Positions 55,975 to 64,000 of a stretch of DNA of 64,000 nt are shown here, one piece after another; positions within the stretch are counted from its first letter, which is position 1, and each line of letters begins with the position of its first letter. The stretch lies in NCBI RefSeq assembly GCF_000975035.1, contig NZ_BBRA01000001.1, positions 682,001-746,000 of the forward strand. The letters run 5' to 3'. Under the pieces are notes generated by a model that saw nothing but the letters and a program-made list of their open reading frames with translations, had not been told where the DNA came from and searched no databases. This DNA comes from Demequina flava (GTDB taxonomy: Bacteria; Actinomycetota; Actinomycetes; Actinomycetales; Demequinaceae). Position numbers and translations under genes: made by a program.

Positions 55975-56847
55975 ATGAAGGTTCCCGTGGATCTCGCCCT
56001 CACGCTCGCGGCCGCGGTCGACGAAGGAACGCTTGAGGCGGCCGCACACCGACTTCACCTCACGCAGTCGGCAGTGAGCCAGCGCCTTGCCACGCTCGAA
56101 CGCCTCACCGGCCAGGTACTGCTTGTGCGCTCACGCCCCGTGCGCGCCACCGCCGCGGGAGAACGCGTCATCCGCTACGCGCGCCAGGTTGACCACCTTG
56201 ACGATGATCTCGCGCACCAGCTCGGCCTCGAGAGCTCTGCGGCCACCGTGCCGCTCGCCGTCAACGCGGACTCACTCGCCGCCTGGCTCCTGGGTCCACT
56301 CGTCGAGGCGGCGACCCGCGCCGACGTCCTCCTCGAGATCCATCGTGAGGACGAGTCCCACACCACCGCGCTACTCGCAGACGGCACCGTGGTCGCGGCG
56401 GTCACGACTGTCGCGGAACCCGTTCCCGGATGCTCATCGACCCCCTTGGGTCGCCTGAGCTATCAGGCCGTTGCGGCCCCCTCCTTCGCAGCCCGCTGGT
56501 TTCCCGACGCCGCGACCACTGCCGCGCTTGAGCAGGCGCCCGCGGTCGACTTCGACCGCCGCGACACGATTCAGAGCGAGTACCTGCGGGCCGTGGGCGC
56601 CGACCCTCGGCTGACGCCGCGCAATTTCCTGCCGTCCTCCACTGAGTTTGCACAGGCCATTGCGATGGGCCTGGGGTGGGGACTCCTCCCTGCCGTGCAG
56701 CGCGAGGGGCTAGACCTGGTCGAACTGGGCGGTCCGCCCGTCACCGTCACCCTGTATTGGCAGCAGTGGCGCGCGCACTCCACGACGCTCGGCGCGCTGT
56801 CGCATGCAGTGCAGTCCGCAGCGCGCGATTACCTCACGCCGCTATAG
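55975..56847 (+). CDS. LysR-family regulator, ArgP/LysG type
   Basis: This 290-residue protein has an N-terminal winged helix (EGTLEAAAHRLHLTQSAVSQRLATLERLTGQVLLVR) and a LysR effector domain. NADSLAAWLLGPLVEA and the repeated VAAVTTVAEPVPGC are typical of ArgP/LysG. It should activate the divergent LysE-type exporter when basic amino acids accumulate. The stop is four bases from the convergent GH3 gene's end. Confidence 0.92.
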   Translation: MKVPVDLALTLAAAVDEGTLEAAAHRLHLTQSAVSQRLATLERLTGQVLLVRSRPVRATAAGERVIRYARQVDHLDDDLAHQLGLESSAATVPLAVNADSLAAWLLGPLVEAATRADVLLEIHREDESHTTALLADGTVVAAVTTVAEPVPGCSSTPLGRLSYQAVAAPSFAARWFPDAATTAALEQAPAVDFDRRDTIQSEYLRAVGADPRLTPRNFLPSSTEFAQAIAMGLGWGLLPAVQREGLDLVELGGPPVTVTLYWQQWRAHSTTLGALSHAVQSAARDYLTPL

Positions 56848-56850
56848 CGC

Positions 56851-58548
56851 TCACTTGCCGCACACAGGCACCGGCAGGTCCAGCGCCACGGGCCAGTCTC
56901 CGCCCGGCTCGGCCTCGCCCGTCAGCACGTCTGCCAGTGCGTTGATGCTTGAGCCGCTCGTCCCGTAGAGCCCCACGTAGACGCTCGCCGTCGCATTCTC
57001 CAAGCCCCACGGTCCGCGGAGGGCGACCACAACATCGGCCGTGGGCGAGGACGTATCTGCCCCAGCCAGGCCGATGCTGGTTCCGGTCTCCCCAACACTC
57101 ACCCCACGCTCGGTGAGGGCCTTGGCGAGAGCCGCGCGGTTGCCTTCGGAGCCACCGCTGATCGAGACGCTGTCTCCAATAAGGGGGCCGCCGCATCGGC
57201 CCGTTGCGACCGTCGCGCCTGCGATGGCGAGGTCGTGCGCGTAGCCCGCCCCGGTGTCCTCCACTGAGTCCAGCTCGGCCCGCCAGCGGCCCGCGAGAAT
57301 CATGCGCGCGGCAGCGTCGGTGAGGCGAGAACGGTCGAGGTCGCCCGACTCGACCGCTTCGATGATTGCGTCGCGAGCCGCTTGCGGGCTTGGCGGGAGG
57401 AGCAGAACGTCGGCGCCTGCGGCGAGAGCAGCGACGGCGGCGTCACCGGGATCGTTGTCCTCCTGGATGGCACCCATGTTGAGCGCGTCCGTGATCGCCA
57501 GGCCGGTGAAGTTCAGTTCGTTGCGCAGGTAGGCGTACGCCTTCGGGTCCAGCGAGGCAGGCTTCGATCCCCACTCCTCGACGGCGATGTGAGACATCAT
57601 CACCGCAGGCACCCCGGCGTCGATTGCGGAGGCGAACGGAATGAGGTCAAACTTCTCGAGTTCGGCGATCGACGCGTCCTGAATCGGAAGGCCCTCGTGC
57701 GAGTCCACGTCCACCGAGCCATGGCCCGGGAAGTGCTTGGCGACCGGCACGATTCCCGAGGCGACATATCCGTCAACGGCGGCGTTGACGGTTGCCGCGA
57801 CCCGCTGCGGGTCATCGCCGGCGGCGCGGGAGCGGATCACCGGATCGCTCGGGCCCTGCGTTACATCGGCGACCGGGGCAAAGTCCATCGTGAAGCCGAG
57901 TCCCTCGAGGTCCACGGCCTGCTGGGTGTACGCCTCGGTCACCGCTGCCTTGTCGCGCGTAGCTCCCGCGGCCATGAACCCAGGCATGCCGGGCAGCACT
58001 CCTCGTAGGCGAGAAACAGTCCCGCCTTCCTCGTCGACGCTGACGACCGTGCCCCAGTCACGGTCGCCTCCCGCTTCGGAAATCGCGGAAGTCAGTGCGC
58101 TTACTTGTTCAGCGTCGTCCACCGCATTGCCCATGACGATGATGCCGCCAAGGCCCAGGTCCTCCACGAGGTCGGCGGCGCCTTCGGCGTCGGTGCTGTT
58201 CCACTGGGCCACGATCACCTGCCCGGCCGCTTCTTCTGTCGTGAGTGACTCAGCGGTGGCACGTGCCCGTGTCCAGTCACGAAGAGTGGGGCCCCACGAG
58301 AGCATCGGCTCGACAACGCTGAGGCTAGGCGTGTTGGCCAACCACTCCCCGTCGCCCGCAGGCATCGCCGGAAAAGGCTGGGGACTCGGAGTCGGAGCCG
58401 GGGACGCGCTTGGGGTGGCAGACGGCCCCAGGGTGACCGAAGCATCGGCCGGATTGGGGCGCATCGCGGCCCACGTCACGGACCCCGCGACCGCGAGGAC
58501 CGTGGCGCTCAGGGCCACCCATGCGGTAGCCGACTGCCGGCGAGACAC
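56851..58548 (-). CDS. Glycoside hydrolase family 3, beta-N-acetylhexosaminidase (NagZ-like)
   Basis: This 565-residue protein has an N-terminal membrane anchor (WVALSATVLAVAGSVTWAAM) and a Ser/Pro/Ala linker. A GH3 barrel follows with VDEEGGTVSRL, AKHFPGHGSVDVDSHEGLP and the nucleophile Asp in ITDALNMGAI. A C-terminal second domain follows. NagZ-type enzymes remove GlcNAc from cell-wall fragments; a membrane-anchored form would act outside the cell. It begins four bases after the tsaD stop, so the two are probably co-transcribed. Confidence 0.9.
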   Translation of the reverse strand: MSRRQSATAWVALSATVLAVAGSVTWAAMRPNPADASVTLGPSATPSASPAPTPSPQPFPAMPAGDGEWLANTPSLSVVEPMLSWGPTLRDWTRARATAESLTTEEAAGQVIVAQWNSTDAEGAADLVEDLGLGGIIVMGNAVDDAEQVSALTSAISEAGGDRDWGTVVSVDEEGGTVSRLRGVLPGMPGFMAAGATRDKAAVTEAYTQQAVDLEGLGFTMDFAPVADVTQGPSDPVIRSRAAGDDPQRVAATVNAAVDGYVASGIVPVAKHFPGHGSVDVDSHEGLPIQDASIAELEKFDLIPFASAIDAGVPAVMMSHIAVEEWGSKPASLDPKAYAYLRNELNFTGLAITDALNMGAIQEDNDPGDAAVAALAAGADVLLLPPSPQAARDAIIEAVESGDLDRSRLTDAAARMILAGRWRAELDSVEDTGAGYAHDLAIAGATVATGRCGGPLIGDSVSISGGSEGNRAALAKALTERGVSVGETGTSIGLAGADTSSPTADVVVALRGPWGLENATASVYVGLYGTSGSSINALADVLTGEAEPGGDWPVALDLPVPVCGK

Positions 58549-58552
58549 GAGC

Positions 58553-59590
58553 TCAAGCGACGATGCGCGTGAGCGGCATGGACGAGTCGACCCCGTAGCC
58601 GAGGTCGCTCGGGGCCACGCCGCGGCGCACCACCGCCGAGCCGAGCGCAGCGATCATCGCGCCGTTGTCCGTGCAGTAGCGGATAGGCGGTATGCGCACA
58701 TCGATGCCGGCCTCCTCGCCACGCTTGACGGCCATGTCGCGCAGCTGCGAGTTAGCGGAGAAACCGCCGCCGATCACAAGAGTGTCGATGTCGTGCTCGC
58801 GGCAGGCGTTCAGGGTCTTGAGCATGAGGACGTCAGCGACGGCGTCGGCAAAGGACGCGGCGACATCCTCGATGGGAATCTCACGCCCGGCGTCGCGTTC
58901 GCGCTCAACCCACCGCGCGACGGCGGTCTTGAGACCCGAGAAAGAGAAGTCGTAGGCGTGCTTGTCTTGAAACTTGGGCGCGGTGAGCGCGCGCGGGAAG
59001 GGAATCGCGGTGGGGTCGCCTTCGCGGGCAAGCCGGTCGATGTGCGGGCCGCCGGGATAGGGCAGTTCGAGCAGGCGGCCAACCTTGTCGAAGGCCTCGC
59101 CGGCGGCATCATCGAGGGTGTGGCCGAGCTCGGTGACCTGCGTTGCGACATCGTCGATCTTGAGCAGCGAGGTGTGACCGCCGGATACGACGAGCGCCAT
59201 TGTTCTATCGGGGAAGGCGCCGTGGACGAGCTCGTCGACGGCAGCGTGACCAATCACGTGGTTGACACCGTGCAAGGGCTTGCCGAGTGCGACGGCGAGG
59301 GACTTGGCGGCGGCGTTGCCGACCGTGAGCGAGCCCACCAGACCGGGGCCCGCAGCGACAGCAATCGCGTCGATGTCGGAGAGGGTCTTGCCCGCTCTCG
59401 TCAGCGCTTCCTCAAGCGTCGGGATAAACGCCTCGAGGTGCGCGCGACTGGCGACCTCGGGGACGATGCCGCCGAAGCGCGCGTGCTCGTCCATCGACGA
59501 TGCGGTCACGTCGACGAGGAGCTCAGTGTCCTTAACGAGTGCCACACCCGTCTCATCGCAGGTGCTCTCAATTCCCAGTACAAGTGCCAC
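58553..59590 (-). CDS. tsaD: tRNA t6A37 threonylcarbamoyltransferase TsaD
   Basis: TsaD transfers the threonylcarbamoyl group to A37 of ANN-decoding tRNAs, with TsaB and TsaE. The 345-residue protein begins [15 protein letters not shown]. It has the metal-binding [19 protein letters not shown], the phosphate loop [18 protein letters not shown] and [13 protein letters not shown]. The GTG start lies six bases after TAGACT. Its usual neighbours rimI and tsaB lie 3.3 kb upstream, separated by an unrelated block. Confidence 0.96.
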   Translation of the reverse strand: MALVLGIESTCDETGVALVKDTELLVDVTASSMDEHARFGGIVPEVASRAHLEAFIPTLEEALTRAGKTLSDIDAIAVAAGPGLVGSLTVGNAAAKSLAVALGKPLHGVNHVIGHAAVDELVHGAFPDRTMALVVSGGHTSLLKIDDVATQVTELGHTLDDAAGEAFDKVGRLLELPYPGGPHIDRLAREGDPTAIPFPRALTAPKFQDKHAYDFSFSGLKTAVARWVERERDAGREIPIEDVAASFADAVADVLMLKTLNACREHDIDTLVIGGGFSANSQLRDMAVKRGEEAGIDVRIPPIRYCTDNGAMIAALGSAVVRRGVAPSDLGYGVDSSMPLTRIVA

Positions 59591-59596
59591 GCGATG

Positions 59597-59602
59597 AGTC
59601 TA
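59597..59602 (-). promoter_or_regulatory. -10 box TAGACT, probable leaderless start of tsaD
   Basis: On the minus strand TAGACT ends six bases before the GTG at 59588-59590. tsaD thus appears to have its own promoter rather than depending on tsaB-rimI. Confidence 0.5.
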
Positions 59603-59688
59603 GTTGGTGGGGTGGCGCGCAAGTGCCTTCTCACAGGGTCACGCACCGGTGTGCTGAGGGGCTCGCCACTCGGGTGACAATGGTTGAC

Positions 59689-60285
59689 ATGTCTACTTTT
59701 GTTCTTGACGCCGATGCACGCGCGACGCTCTTCACGGACGCGCGCTCAAATGTGCACTTCTCTGACCAGCCCGTGTCGATGGACGCCGTGCACGACGTGT
59801 GGGATCTCATCAAGTGGGGTCCGACCGCGAACAACACCGTCCCGCTGCGCCTTGCTGCTGCTACTTCGGACGATGCTCGCGCTCGTGTCCTCGAACACGC
59901 AGCCGAAGGGAACCGGGCAAAGGTCGAGGCCGCGCCCCTGGTGCTCGTCGCCGCTCGCGACGAGCGCTTCCACGACCACTTCGCCCTCACCGGCGGATCC
60001 GAGACCGCCGCGGCGCGCTTTGATTCTGACCCGGAAGCTCGCACGCGGTTCGCACACACCAACGCCATGCTGCAGACCGGCTACCTGATCGTGGGCCTGC
60101 GCGCGGCGGGCCTCGCTGTGCGTCCGCTTGGCGGGTTTGACCGCGCCGGCTTGGACGCTGACATGTTCGCCGACTCCCCTTGGCGTTCCGAGGTGATCCT
60201 CCTCGTGGGTTATCCCACCGACGAGCACGGCGCCGGCGACCGCAAGGGCCGCATCGACTCGACCCTTGCTGTCAAGGAAATCTGA
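59689..60285 (+). CDS. Nitroreductase-family protein, RutE/HadB type
   Basis: The ATG at 59689 gives 198 residues; an in-frame ATG at 59680 is an alternative. This FMN-dependent oxidoreductase resembles malonic semialdehyde reductases of the RutE group. WGPTANNTVPLRL is the FMN-binding start and LRAAGLAVRPLGGFD is typical. No other pyrimidine-degradation (rut) gene is near, so the substrate is open. The stop overlaps the start of the DUF3817 gene (TGATG). Confidence 0.85.
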   Translation: MSTFVLDADARATLFTDARSNVHFSDQPVSMDAVHDVWDLIKWGPTANNTVPLRLAAATSDDARARVLEHAAEGNRAKVEAAPLVLVAARDERFHDHFALTGGSETAAARFDSDPEARTRFAHTNAMLQTGYLIVGLRAAGLAVRPLGGFDRAGLDADMFADSPWRSEVILLVGYPTDEHGAGDRKGRIDSTLAVKEI

Positions 60286-60638
60286 TGAGCGCCGCTACTG
60301 ACACGGCCGCCACGACGCGGACCCCGTTCAAGGAGCTGCCCGGCATCTCGCGCGCCTATGTGGTGCTCGCGTTCATCGAGGGCTTCACGTGGGCGGGACT
60401 GCTGGTCGGGATGCTGATGGAGCACGTGCTTCACGTCACCGAGTGGGGCGTGACCGTCTTTGGGCCGCTGCACGGTGGTGCATTCATGCTCTACGGACTC
60501 GTCACCCTGATCGCCGCAGTGAAACTTCGCTGGGGATTCTGGGTCACGATCGCCGCGCTCGCCGCAGCCGTACCGCCGCTGACCACGATCCCGATGGAGA
60601 TGTGGCTGCGCCGCAAGGGCAAGCTCGACGCTCGCTAA
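60285..60638 (+). CDS. DUF3817 membrane protein, second copy
   Basis: This 117-residue protein has three to four helices (RAYVVLAFIEGFTWAGLLVGMLM; LHGGAFMLYGLVTLIAAVKL; FWVTIAALAAAVPPLTTIPMEMWLRR). It resembles the DUF3817 protein at 20889. It is translationally coupled to the nitroreductase. Function unknown. Confidence 0.8.
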   Translation: MSAATDTAATTRTPFKELPGISRAYVVLAFIEGFTWAGLLVGMLMEHVLHVTEWGVTVFGPLHGGAFMLYGLVTLIAAVKLRWGFWVTIAALAAAVPPLTTIPMEMWLRRKGKLDAR

Positions 60639-60682
60639 GCGACGCCGCCACTCGCCGCTCGACGCCGTTTCCGGCGTTCGCG

Positions 60683-60768
60683 GTGAAGAACCTGCGGTGA
60701 GCCGACCCCGCTCGCTGGATCCGTACGGACGCAGCAGGACCTGATCCGTGTCACCGCAAGTTCTTCAC
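60683..60768. repeat. Hairpin repeat family B, copy 2 (86 nt)
   Basis: GTGAAGAACCTGCGGTGA (60683-60700) pairs with TCACCGCAAGTTCTTCAC (60751-60768) over 18 positions with one wobble and a 50-base loop. It is the same length and has the same ends as copy 1 at 37532. It lies between converging genes and could fold into a long stem in RNA. Confidence 0.75.
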
Positions 60769-60792
60769 GTCTCCGCGCCTGGTGCCCGGCGT

Positions 60793-62334
60793 CTAGTGCC
60801 CGGCGCCCAGGTTCCCGGACAGCCGCCCGTGACGCTCGGCCGAGTCATCGTTCAGCCCGATGATCTCCACGGTCTTGCCGCGCGACTCGTACTTGGTCTT
60901 CACGGCGTCGAGCGACGCAACGGTCGACGCATCCCAGATGTGCGCGCCTGACATGTCGATCACGATGCGCTCGGGGTCTCCCGAGTAGTCGAATTGGTAC
61001 ACCAGGTCATTCGAGGACGCGAAGAACAGCTCACCCTCAACGGCGTAGACGCGCTCGCCGTCATCGTCGGTGGCGTCGAGCCGCTTGACGGTCGTCAGGT
61101 GCGCGACGCGACGGGCAAACAGCACCATCGCGACCAGCACGCCGGCGACAACTCCGTACGCAAGATTGTGGGTAAAGACAGTCACGGCAACGGTGATCAG
61201 CATCACGGCTGTTTCCGACTTGGGCATGGACTTCAGCGTCTTGGGCTGGATCGAGTGCCAGTCGAAGGTGCCGACGGACACCATGATCATCACGGCAACG
61301 AGAGCGGCCATCGGGATCGCGGCAACAACGTCGCCCAGACCCACCACCAGGATCAGCAGGAACACACCAGCGAGGAAGGTCGAGATGCGCGTGCGCGCAC
61401 CGGAAGCCTTCACGTTGATCATGGTCTGACCGATCATCGCGCAACCACCCATGCCACCGAAGAAGCCGGTGATGATGTTGGCGGCGCCCTGGCCCCACGC
61501 CTCGCGGGTCTTGTTGGAGTGCGTGTCGGTGACGTCGTCGACGAGCTTCGCGGTCAGCAGCGACTCGAGCAGACCCACCAGGGCCATCGCGAGCGCGTAC
61601 GGGAAGATGACCTGCAACGTCTCCCAGGTGAGCGGCACGTCCGGGAACAGCAGCGACGGCAGCGATTCGGGCAGCGCGCCTTCGTCACCCACGGTCGGCA
61701 CGTTGATCGCGGCGATCACGGCGGCGAGCGTCAGCAGCACGATCGCGACCAGCGGCGCGGGGATGACCTTGGTCCAGCGCGGCATGAACACCATGATGAC
61801 CAGGCCAATGACGACCATCGGGTACACGGCCCAGGGCACATCGATCAGGTGCGGAATCTGCGACGTGAAGATCAGGATCGCGAGGGCGTTGACGAAGCCG
61901 ACCATCACGGAACGCGGGATAAAGCGCATCAGTTTCGCGACACCGAGCAGTCCGAACGCCACCTGAATGATGCCGCCCAGGATGACGGTCGCGATCAGGT
62001 AGTCGACGCCGTGCGAGGCGACCACGGGGGCAATCACGAGGGCGATCGCGCCGGTCGCAGCGGAGATCATGGCGGGGCGCCCACCCAGGAACGCGATGGA
62101 CACTGCCATCGTGAACGAGGCGAACAAGCCAATACGCGGGTCCACGCCGGCAATGATCGAGAACGCGATGGCCTCGGGAATCAGCGCGAGCGCGACGACC
62201 AGACCGGCGAGGATCTCGGTGCGCAGCAGTCGCGGCGATCGGAGGGCGGCGCGCACGGAGTACGAAGCGTCGGCCTCGGGTGCGCCGGTGACCTCGACGG
62301 GCTCGGGCAGGCGGTCAGAAGCAGGTGTCGACAC
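60793..62334 (-). CDS. SulP-family anion permease with STAS domain
   Basis: The GTG at 62332-62334, preceded by AAGGA, gives 513 residues. Ten or more membrane helices carry the SulP motifs (ILAGLVVALALIPEAIAFSIIAGVDP, GGMGGCAMIGQTMINVKASGA). A C-terminal STAS domain follows (IVIDMSGAHIWDASTVASLDAV). SulP proteins move sulfate, bicarbonate or other anions. It diverges from a MerR-family gene across a perfect inverted repeat, suggesting control by that regulator. Confidence 0.93.
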   Translation of the reverse strand: MSTPASDRLPEPVEVTGAPEADASYSVRAALRSPRLLRTEILAGLVVALALIPEAIAFSIIAGVDPRIGLFASFTMAVSIAFLGGRPAMISAATGAIALVIAPVVASHGVDYLIATVILGGIIQVAFGLLGVAKLMRFIPRSVMVGFVNALAILIFTSQIPHLIDVPWAVYPMVVIGLVIMVFMPRWTKVIPAPLVAIVLLTLAAVIAAINVPTVGDEGALPESLPSLLFPDVPLTWETLQVIFPYALAMALVGLLESLLTAKLVDDVTDTHSNKTREAWGQGAANIITGFFGGMGGCAMIGQTMINVKASGARTRISTFLAGVFLLILVVGLGDVVAAIPMAALVAVMIMVSVGTFDWHSIQPKTLKSMPKSETAVMLITVAVTVFTHNLAYGVVAGVLVAMVLFARRVAHLTTVKRLDATDDDGERVYAVEGELFFASSNDLVYQFDYSGDPERIVIDMSGAHIWDASTVASLDAVKTKYESRGKTVEIIGLNDDSAERHGRLSGNLGAGH

Positions 62335-62458
62335 AGGAAATCCTTGAGATAGAGCGGTCAGAGCAGGGCGTAGGGCCATTGCCTGACGCCAGAAAAGTCT
62401 GTGAGCGCGACATCGCGCGGGGCTCAGGGCGGTTGTCACCTTCGGAGCCGGAGCAACC

Positions 62459-62478
62459 CTACCCTAACGTGAGGGTAG
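62459..62478. promoter_or_regulatory. Candidate MerR operator between sulP and merR-like genes
   Basis: CTACCCT-N6-AGGGTAG is a perfect 7-bp inverted repeat. On the minus strand TCGACT and TAGGGT flank 17 bases that include most of it, the usual geometry of a MerR-regulated promoter. The adjacent MerR protein is the obvious ligand. Confidence 0.7.
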
Positions 62479-62505
62479 AGTCGACCCTGCTGACATACAG
62501 AAAGA

Positions 62506-62910
62506 ATGGAACGCATGACCGCACCGCAGTCGCCTCATACCCACCACATCGGAGCCGTGGCAGAACGCACCGGCCTGTCGTTGCGCACGCTGCGACACTA
62601 CGACGAGGTGGGTCTGGTCACGCCATCCGGCCGGTCTGAGGGCGGTTTTCGCCTCTACACGGACGCGGATGTGGAGCGGATCCTACTGGTGCGGCGCATG
62701 AAGCCGCTGGGGTTCACGCTCGAGGAGATGGGCGACCTGCTCGGACTTGCCTCGACGTTGGAGTCCAATCCGGGGGCCGATGCTCGGGCCAGGCTGGACG
62801 GCTACCTCGCCTCCGCGCACGAGCGCCGCGAGGCTCTCCACAACAAGCTCGACATGGCCGATGAGTTCATCGCCCTCCTCGAACAGCGCCGGGACGGCGC
62901 GGACTCCTGA
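62506..62910 (+). CDS. MerR-family transcriptional regulator
   Basis: This 134-residue protein (131 if started at the ATG at 62515) has a MerR winged helix, HHIGAVAERTGLSLRTLRHYDEVGLVTPSGRS, and DADVERILLVRRMKPLGFTLEEMGDLL. A helical dimerisation region follows and there is no cysteine, so it is not a typical metal sensor. It faces the SulP permease gene across a palindrome. The effector is unknown. A copy of the iterated 10-mer lies at 62775-62784. Confidence 0.9.
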   Translation: MERMTAPQSPHTHHIGAVAERTGLSLRTLRHYDEVGLVTPSGRSEGGFRLYTDADVERILLVRRMKPLGFTLEEMGDLLGLASTLESNPGADARARLDGYLASAHERREALHNKLDMADEFIALLEQRRDGADS

Positions 62911-62917
62911 AGCCGGA

Positions 62918-63400
62918 CTACGGGCGTAGCCGCAGGCGCATCACGAGCGCGTCGAGCCCCTCGGGCTGGTAGTACCGGGGCCGCACGCGGACATCCTCAA
63001 ATCCGTACTCGCGGTACAGGGCCAGAGCCCCACGGTTGTTGGTCGCGACCTCAAGCCAGGCGTCCGGTGCACCGAGGCGCCGCGCTTCAGCCAAAAAGTC
63101 CTCGAGCAGGCGGCGCGCAAGTCCCTGCCGCCGCGCCTCGGGAACCACCGCGAGGTTCATGAGGTGGAAGGCATCGCCCTCGTACCCGTACACCGCGTAC
63201 CCGGACAGCAGTCCCTCGACTTCGATGCCGCGCCAGCGCGAGAAGCCGTAGAGAAAGTCCTCCCGGATCAGCGACAGCGACCAAGCGGCGAGCCCAAAGA
63301 TGTCGCGCTCGCGCTGGGCGACCCAGTCCAGGTCGTCGTCTTCGAGGTCCCGGATGATGACCTCGGCGTCGGAGTCCAGCGGGCCGGTGACGCCCTTCAA
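62918..63400 (-). CDS. rimI: Ribosomal protein S18 alanine N-acetyltransferase
   Basis: This 160-residue GNAT acetyltransferase has the acetyl-CoA signature LMNLAVVPEARRQGLARRLLEDFL and ATNNRGALALYREYGFEDVRVRPRYY, matching RimI. Position between tsaB and (formerly) tsaD supports the name. The start TTG at 63398-63400 overlaps the tsaB stop; no later ATG or GTG preserves the fold so well. Confidence 0.9.
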   Translation of the reverse strand: MKGVTGPLDSDAEVIIRDLEDDDLDWVAQRERDIFGLAAWSLSLIREDFLYGFSRWRGIEVEGLLSGYAVYGYEGDAFHLMNLAVVPEARRQGLARRLLEDFLAEARRLGAPDAWLEVATNNRGALALYREYGFEDVRVRPRYYQPEGLDALVMRLRLRP

Positions 63401-64000
63401 GCGCCGGGAATCCCGTGGACGTCGGGACGGCGAAGGTACATCGGCTCCACGGGGAAGTCAGTGATTCCGGCCGATGCTTGGGCTGAGTACACGCGTGCCA
63501 ACCAGGCGGGATCGGGGTCGCCGGCCTCGGCGTCTGGGAACGCGTCGGGGTACACCAGGGCGCCGCGTCCAATGACCGTGCCGGCAACGGGCACGTCGGC
63601 AGGCGCGCTCACCGCGGGTCCGTCGAGGCGTTCGCCGTCACGGTAGGTGGCCCAATAGACCTCCTTGCGACGGGCATCGGCCACCACTGTGACCTCGCTG
63701 CCGTGTACGGCCGCGAGCGCGTCGAGCGAACACACGCCGTGCACGGGCACACTCCACGCGAACCCCAAGGTGCGCGCGCTCACCAGGCCCACGCGTAGGC
63801 CGGTGAACGGCGCCGGGCCGGTGCCCACAACGATGCGTTCGATGTCCGCTCCGGAAACCGCAGCATCGGCCAGAATCCCCTCAACGAAACCGCTCAGGAG
63901 CTCCGCGTGACCGCGGGGGGCAAACTCGGCACGTTCGGCGAGCACGTCACCGTCGCGCACGAGTGCGGCGGAAACGGCGGCGGAGGTATCGATCGCGAGA
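63397..64000 (-). CDS. tsaB: tRNA t6A biosynthesis protein TsaB (partial, runs off the right edge)
   Basis: TsaB is the non-catalytic partner of TsaD in t6A synthesis. Reading the complement from the right edge gives LAIDTSAAVSAALVRDG, near the true N-terminus. GTGPAPFTGLRVGLVSARTLGFA and VVADARRKEVYWATY follow. Only the first few codons are outside the window. The stop overlaps rimI. Two copies of the iterated 10-mer lie in this gene (63469 and 63862). Confidence 0.93.
   Translation of the reverse strand, partial: LAIDTSAAVSAALVRDGDVLAERAEFAPRGHAELLSGFVEGILADAAVSGADIERIVVGTGPAPFTGLRVGLVSARTLGFAWSVPVHGVCSLDALAAVHGSEVTVVADARRKEVYWATYRDGERLDGPAVSAPADVPVAGTVIGRGALVYPDAFPDAEAGDPDPAWLARVYSAQASAGITDFPVEPMYLRRPDVHGIPGA

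Noticed and set aside
57737-59677. 646-codon plus-strand frame across GH3 and tsaD
   Set aside because: It is antisense to two well-supported genes and carries no family motif.
60994-62352. 452-codon plus-strand frame rich in His, Asp and Arg
   Set aside because: It is antisense to the SulP membrane helices, which produces that composition; no family is recognised.

Overview
The window comes from a high-G+C Gram-positive bacterium, an actinomycete. A WhiB3/WhiD-type Fe-S regulator, a GuaB3 paralogue beside GuaB, a PspC/NarL two-component locus, DUF3017, DUF3817 and DUF6350 membrane proteins, a HrcA/CIRCE-controlled groES and many leaderless promoters all fit Actinomycetota, most likely Micrococcales (Cellulomonadaceae or Demequinaceae-like; this placement is a guess). 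I saw no rRNA, tRNA, CRISPR array, phage gene, transposase or integrase. About 60 protein genes fill the window and no gene-free stretch exceeds 300 bases.

Layout. 1-7000: an SDR/TetR divergent pair, the purH-purN purine genes with DUF3017 and DUF6350 membrane proteins, and a lone AbiEi/DUF559 nuclease-like gene bracketed by two copies of a 46-nt hairpin repeat. 7000-14300: sucCD, an L,D-transpeptidase, L-lactate dehydrogenase and the PcrA helicase. 14500-19230: a NarL/DesK-type two-component system facing a PspC-domain membrane protein, then a lipoprotein. 19300-21250: guaA and a DUF3817 gene. 21290-31352: a 10-kb island between perfect 47-bp direct repeats. It carries a peptide ABC transporter, two peptidases, an AsnC/Lrp regulator and an aminotransferase. 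31279-37600: SURF1, a GGDEF cyclase, pta-ackA and an unknown gene. 37645-44330: an ABC-F protein, a NatAB-type exporter and phosphoketolase. 44350-52970: two acidic lipoproteins, an alcohol dehydrogenase, GuaB3, a DnaQ-type exonuclease, glutamate dehydrogenase, a TSUP permease and GuaB. 53200-64000: whiB, groES, a methyltransferase, a LysE/LysG pair, a GH3 hexosaminidase, and the tsaD/rimI/tsaB genes split by a nitroreductase-DUF3817-SulP-MerR block.

How genes work together. purH/purN make IMP and guaB/guaA take it to GMP. Phosphoketolase, Pta and AckA form an acetyl-phosphate to acetate ATP-yielding route, with lactate dehydrogenase as an NADH sink. The island looks like a self-contained peptide uptake, hydrolysis and transamination module.

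Main discoveries. (1) The island sits at the 3' end of the SURF1 gene. The displaced original 3' end still lies 10 kb away, next to DUF3817, and the island supplies a diverged replacement 3' end; this is the geometry of site-specific integration. (2) The 10-mer GGCCGATGCT occurs about 20 times, roughly 70-fold more than base composition predicts, in several reading frames and both orientations, and not once inside the island. (3) Two families of short hairpin repeats (46 and 86 nt) are scattered between genes; one copy forms the C-terminus of a protein. (4) Many genes start exactly six or seven bases after a TANNNT -10 box, so they are probably leaderless.
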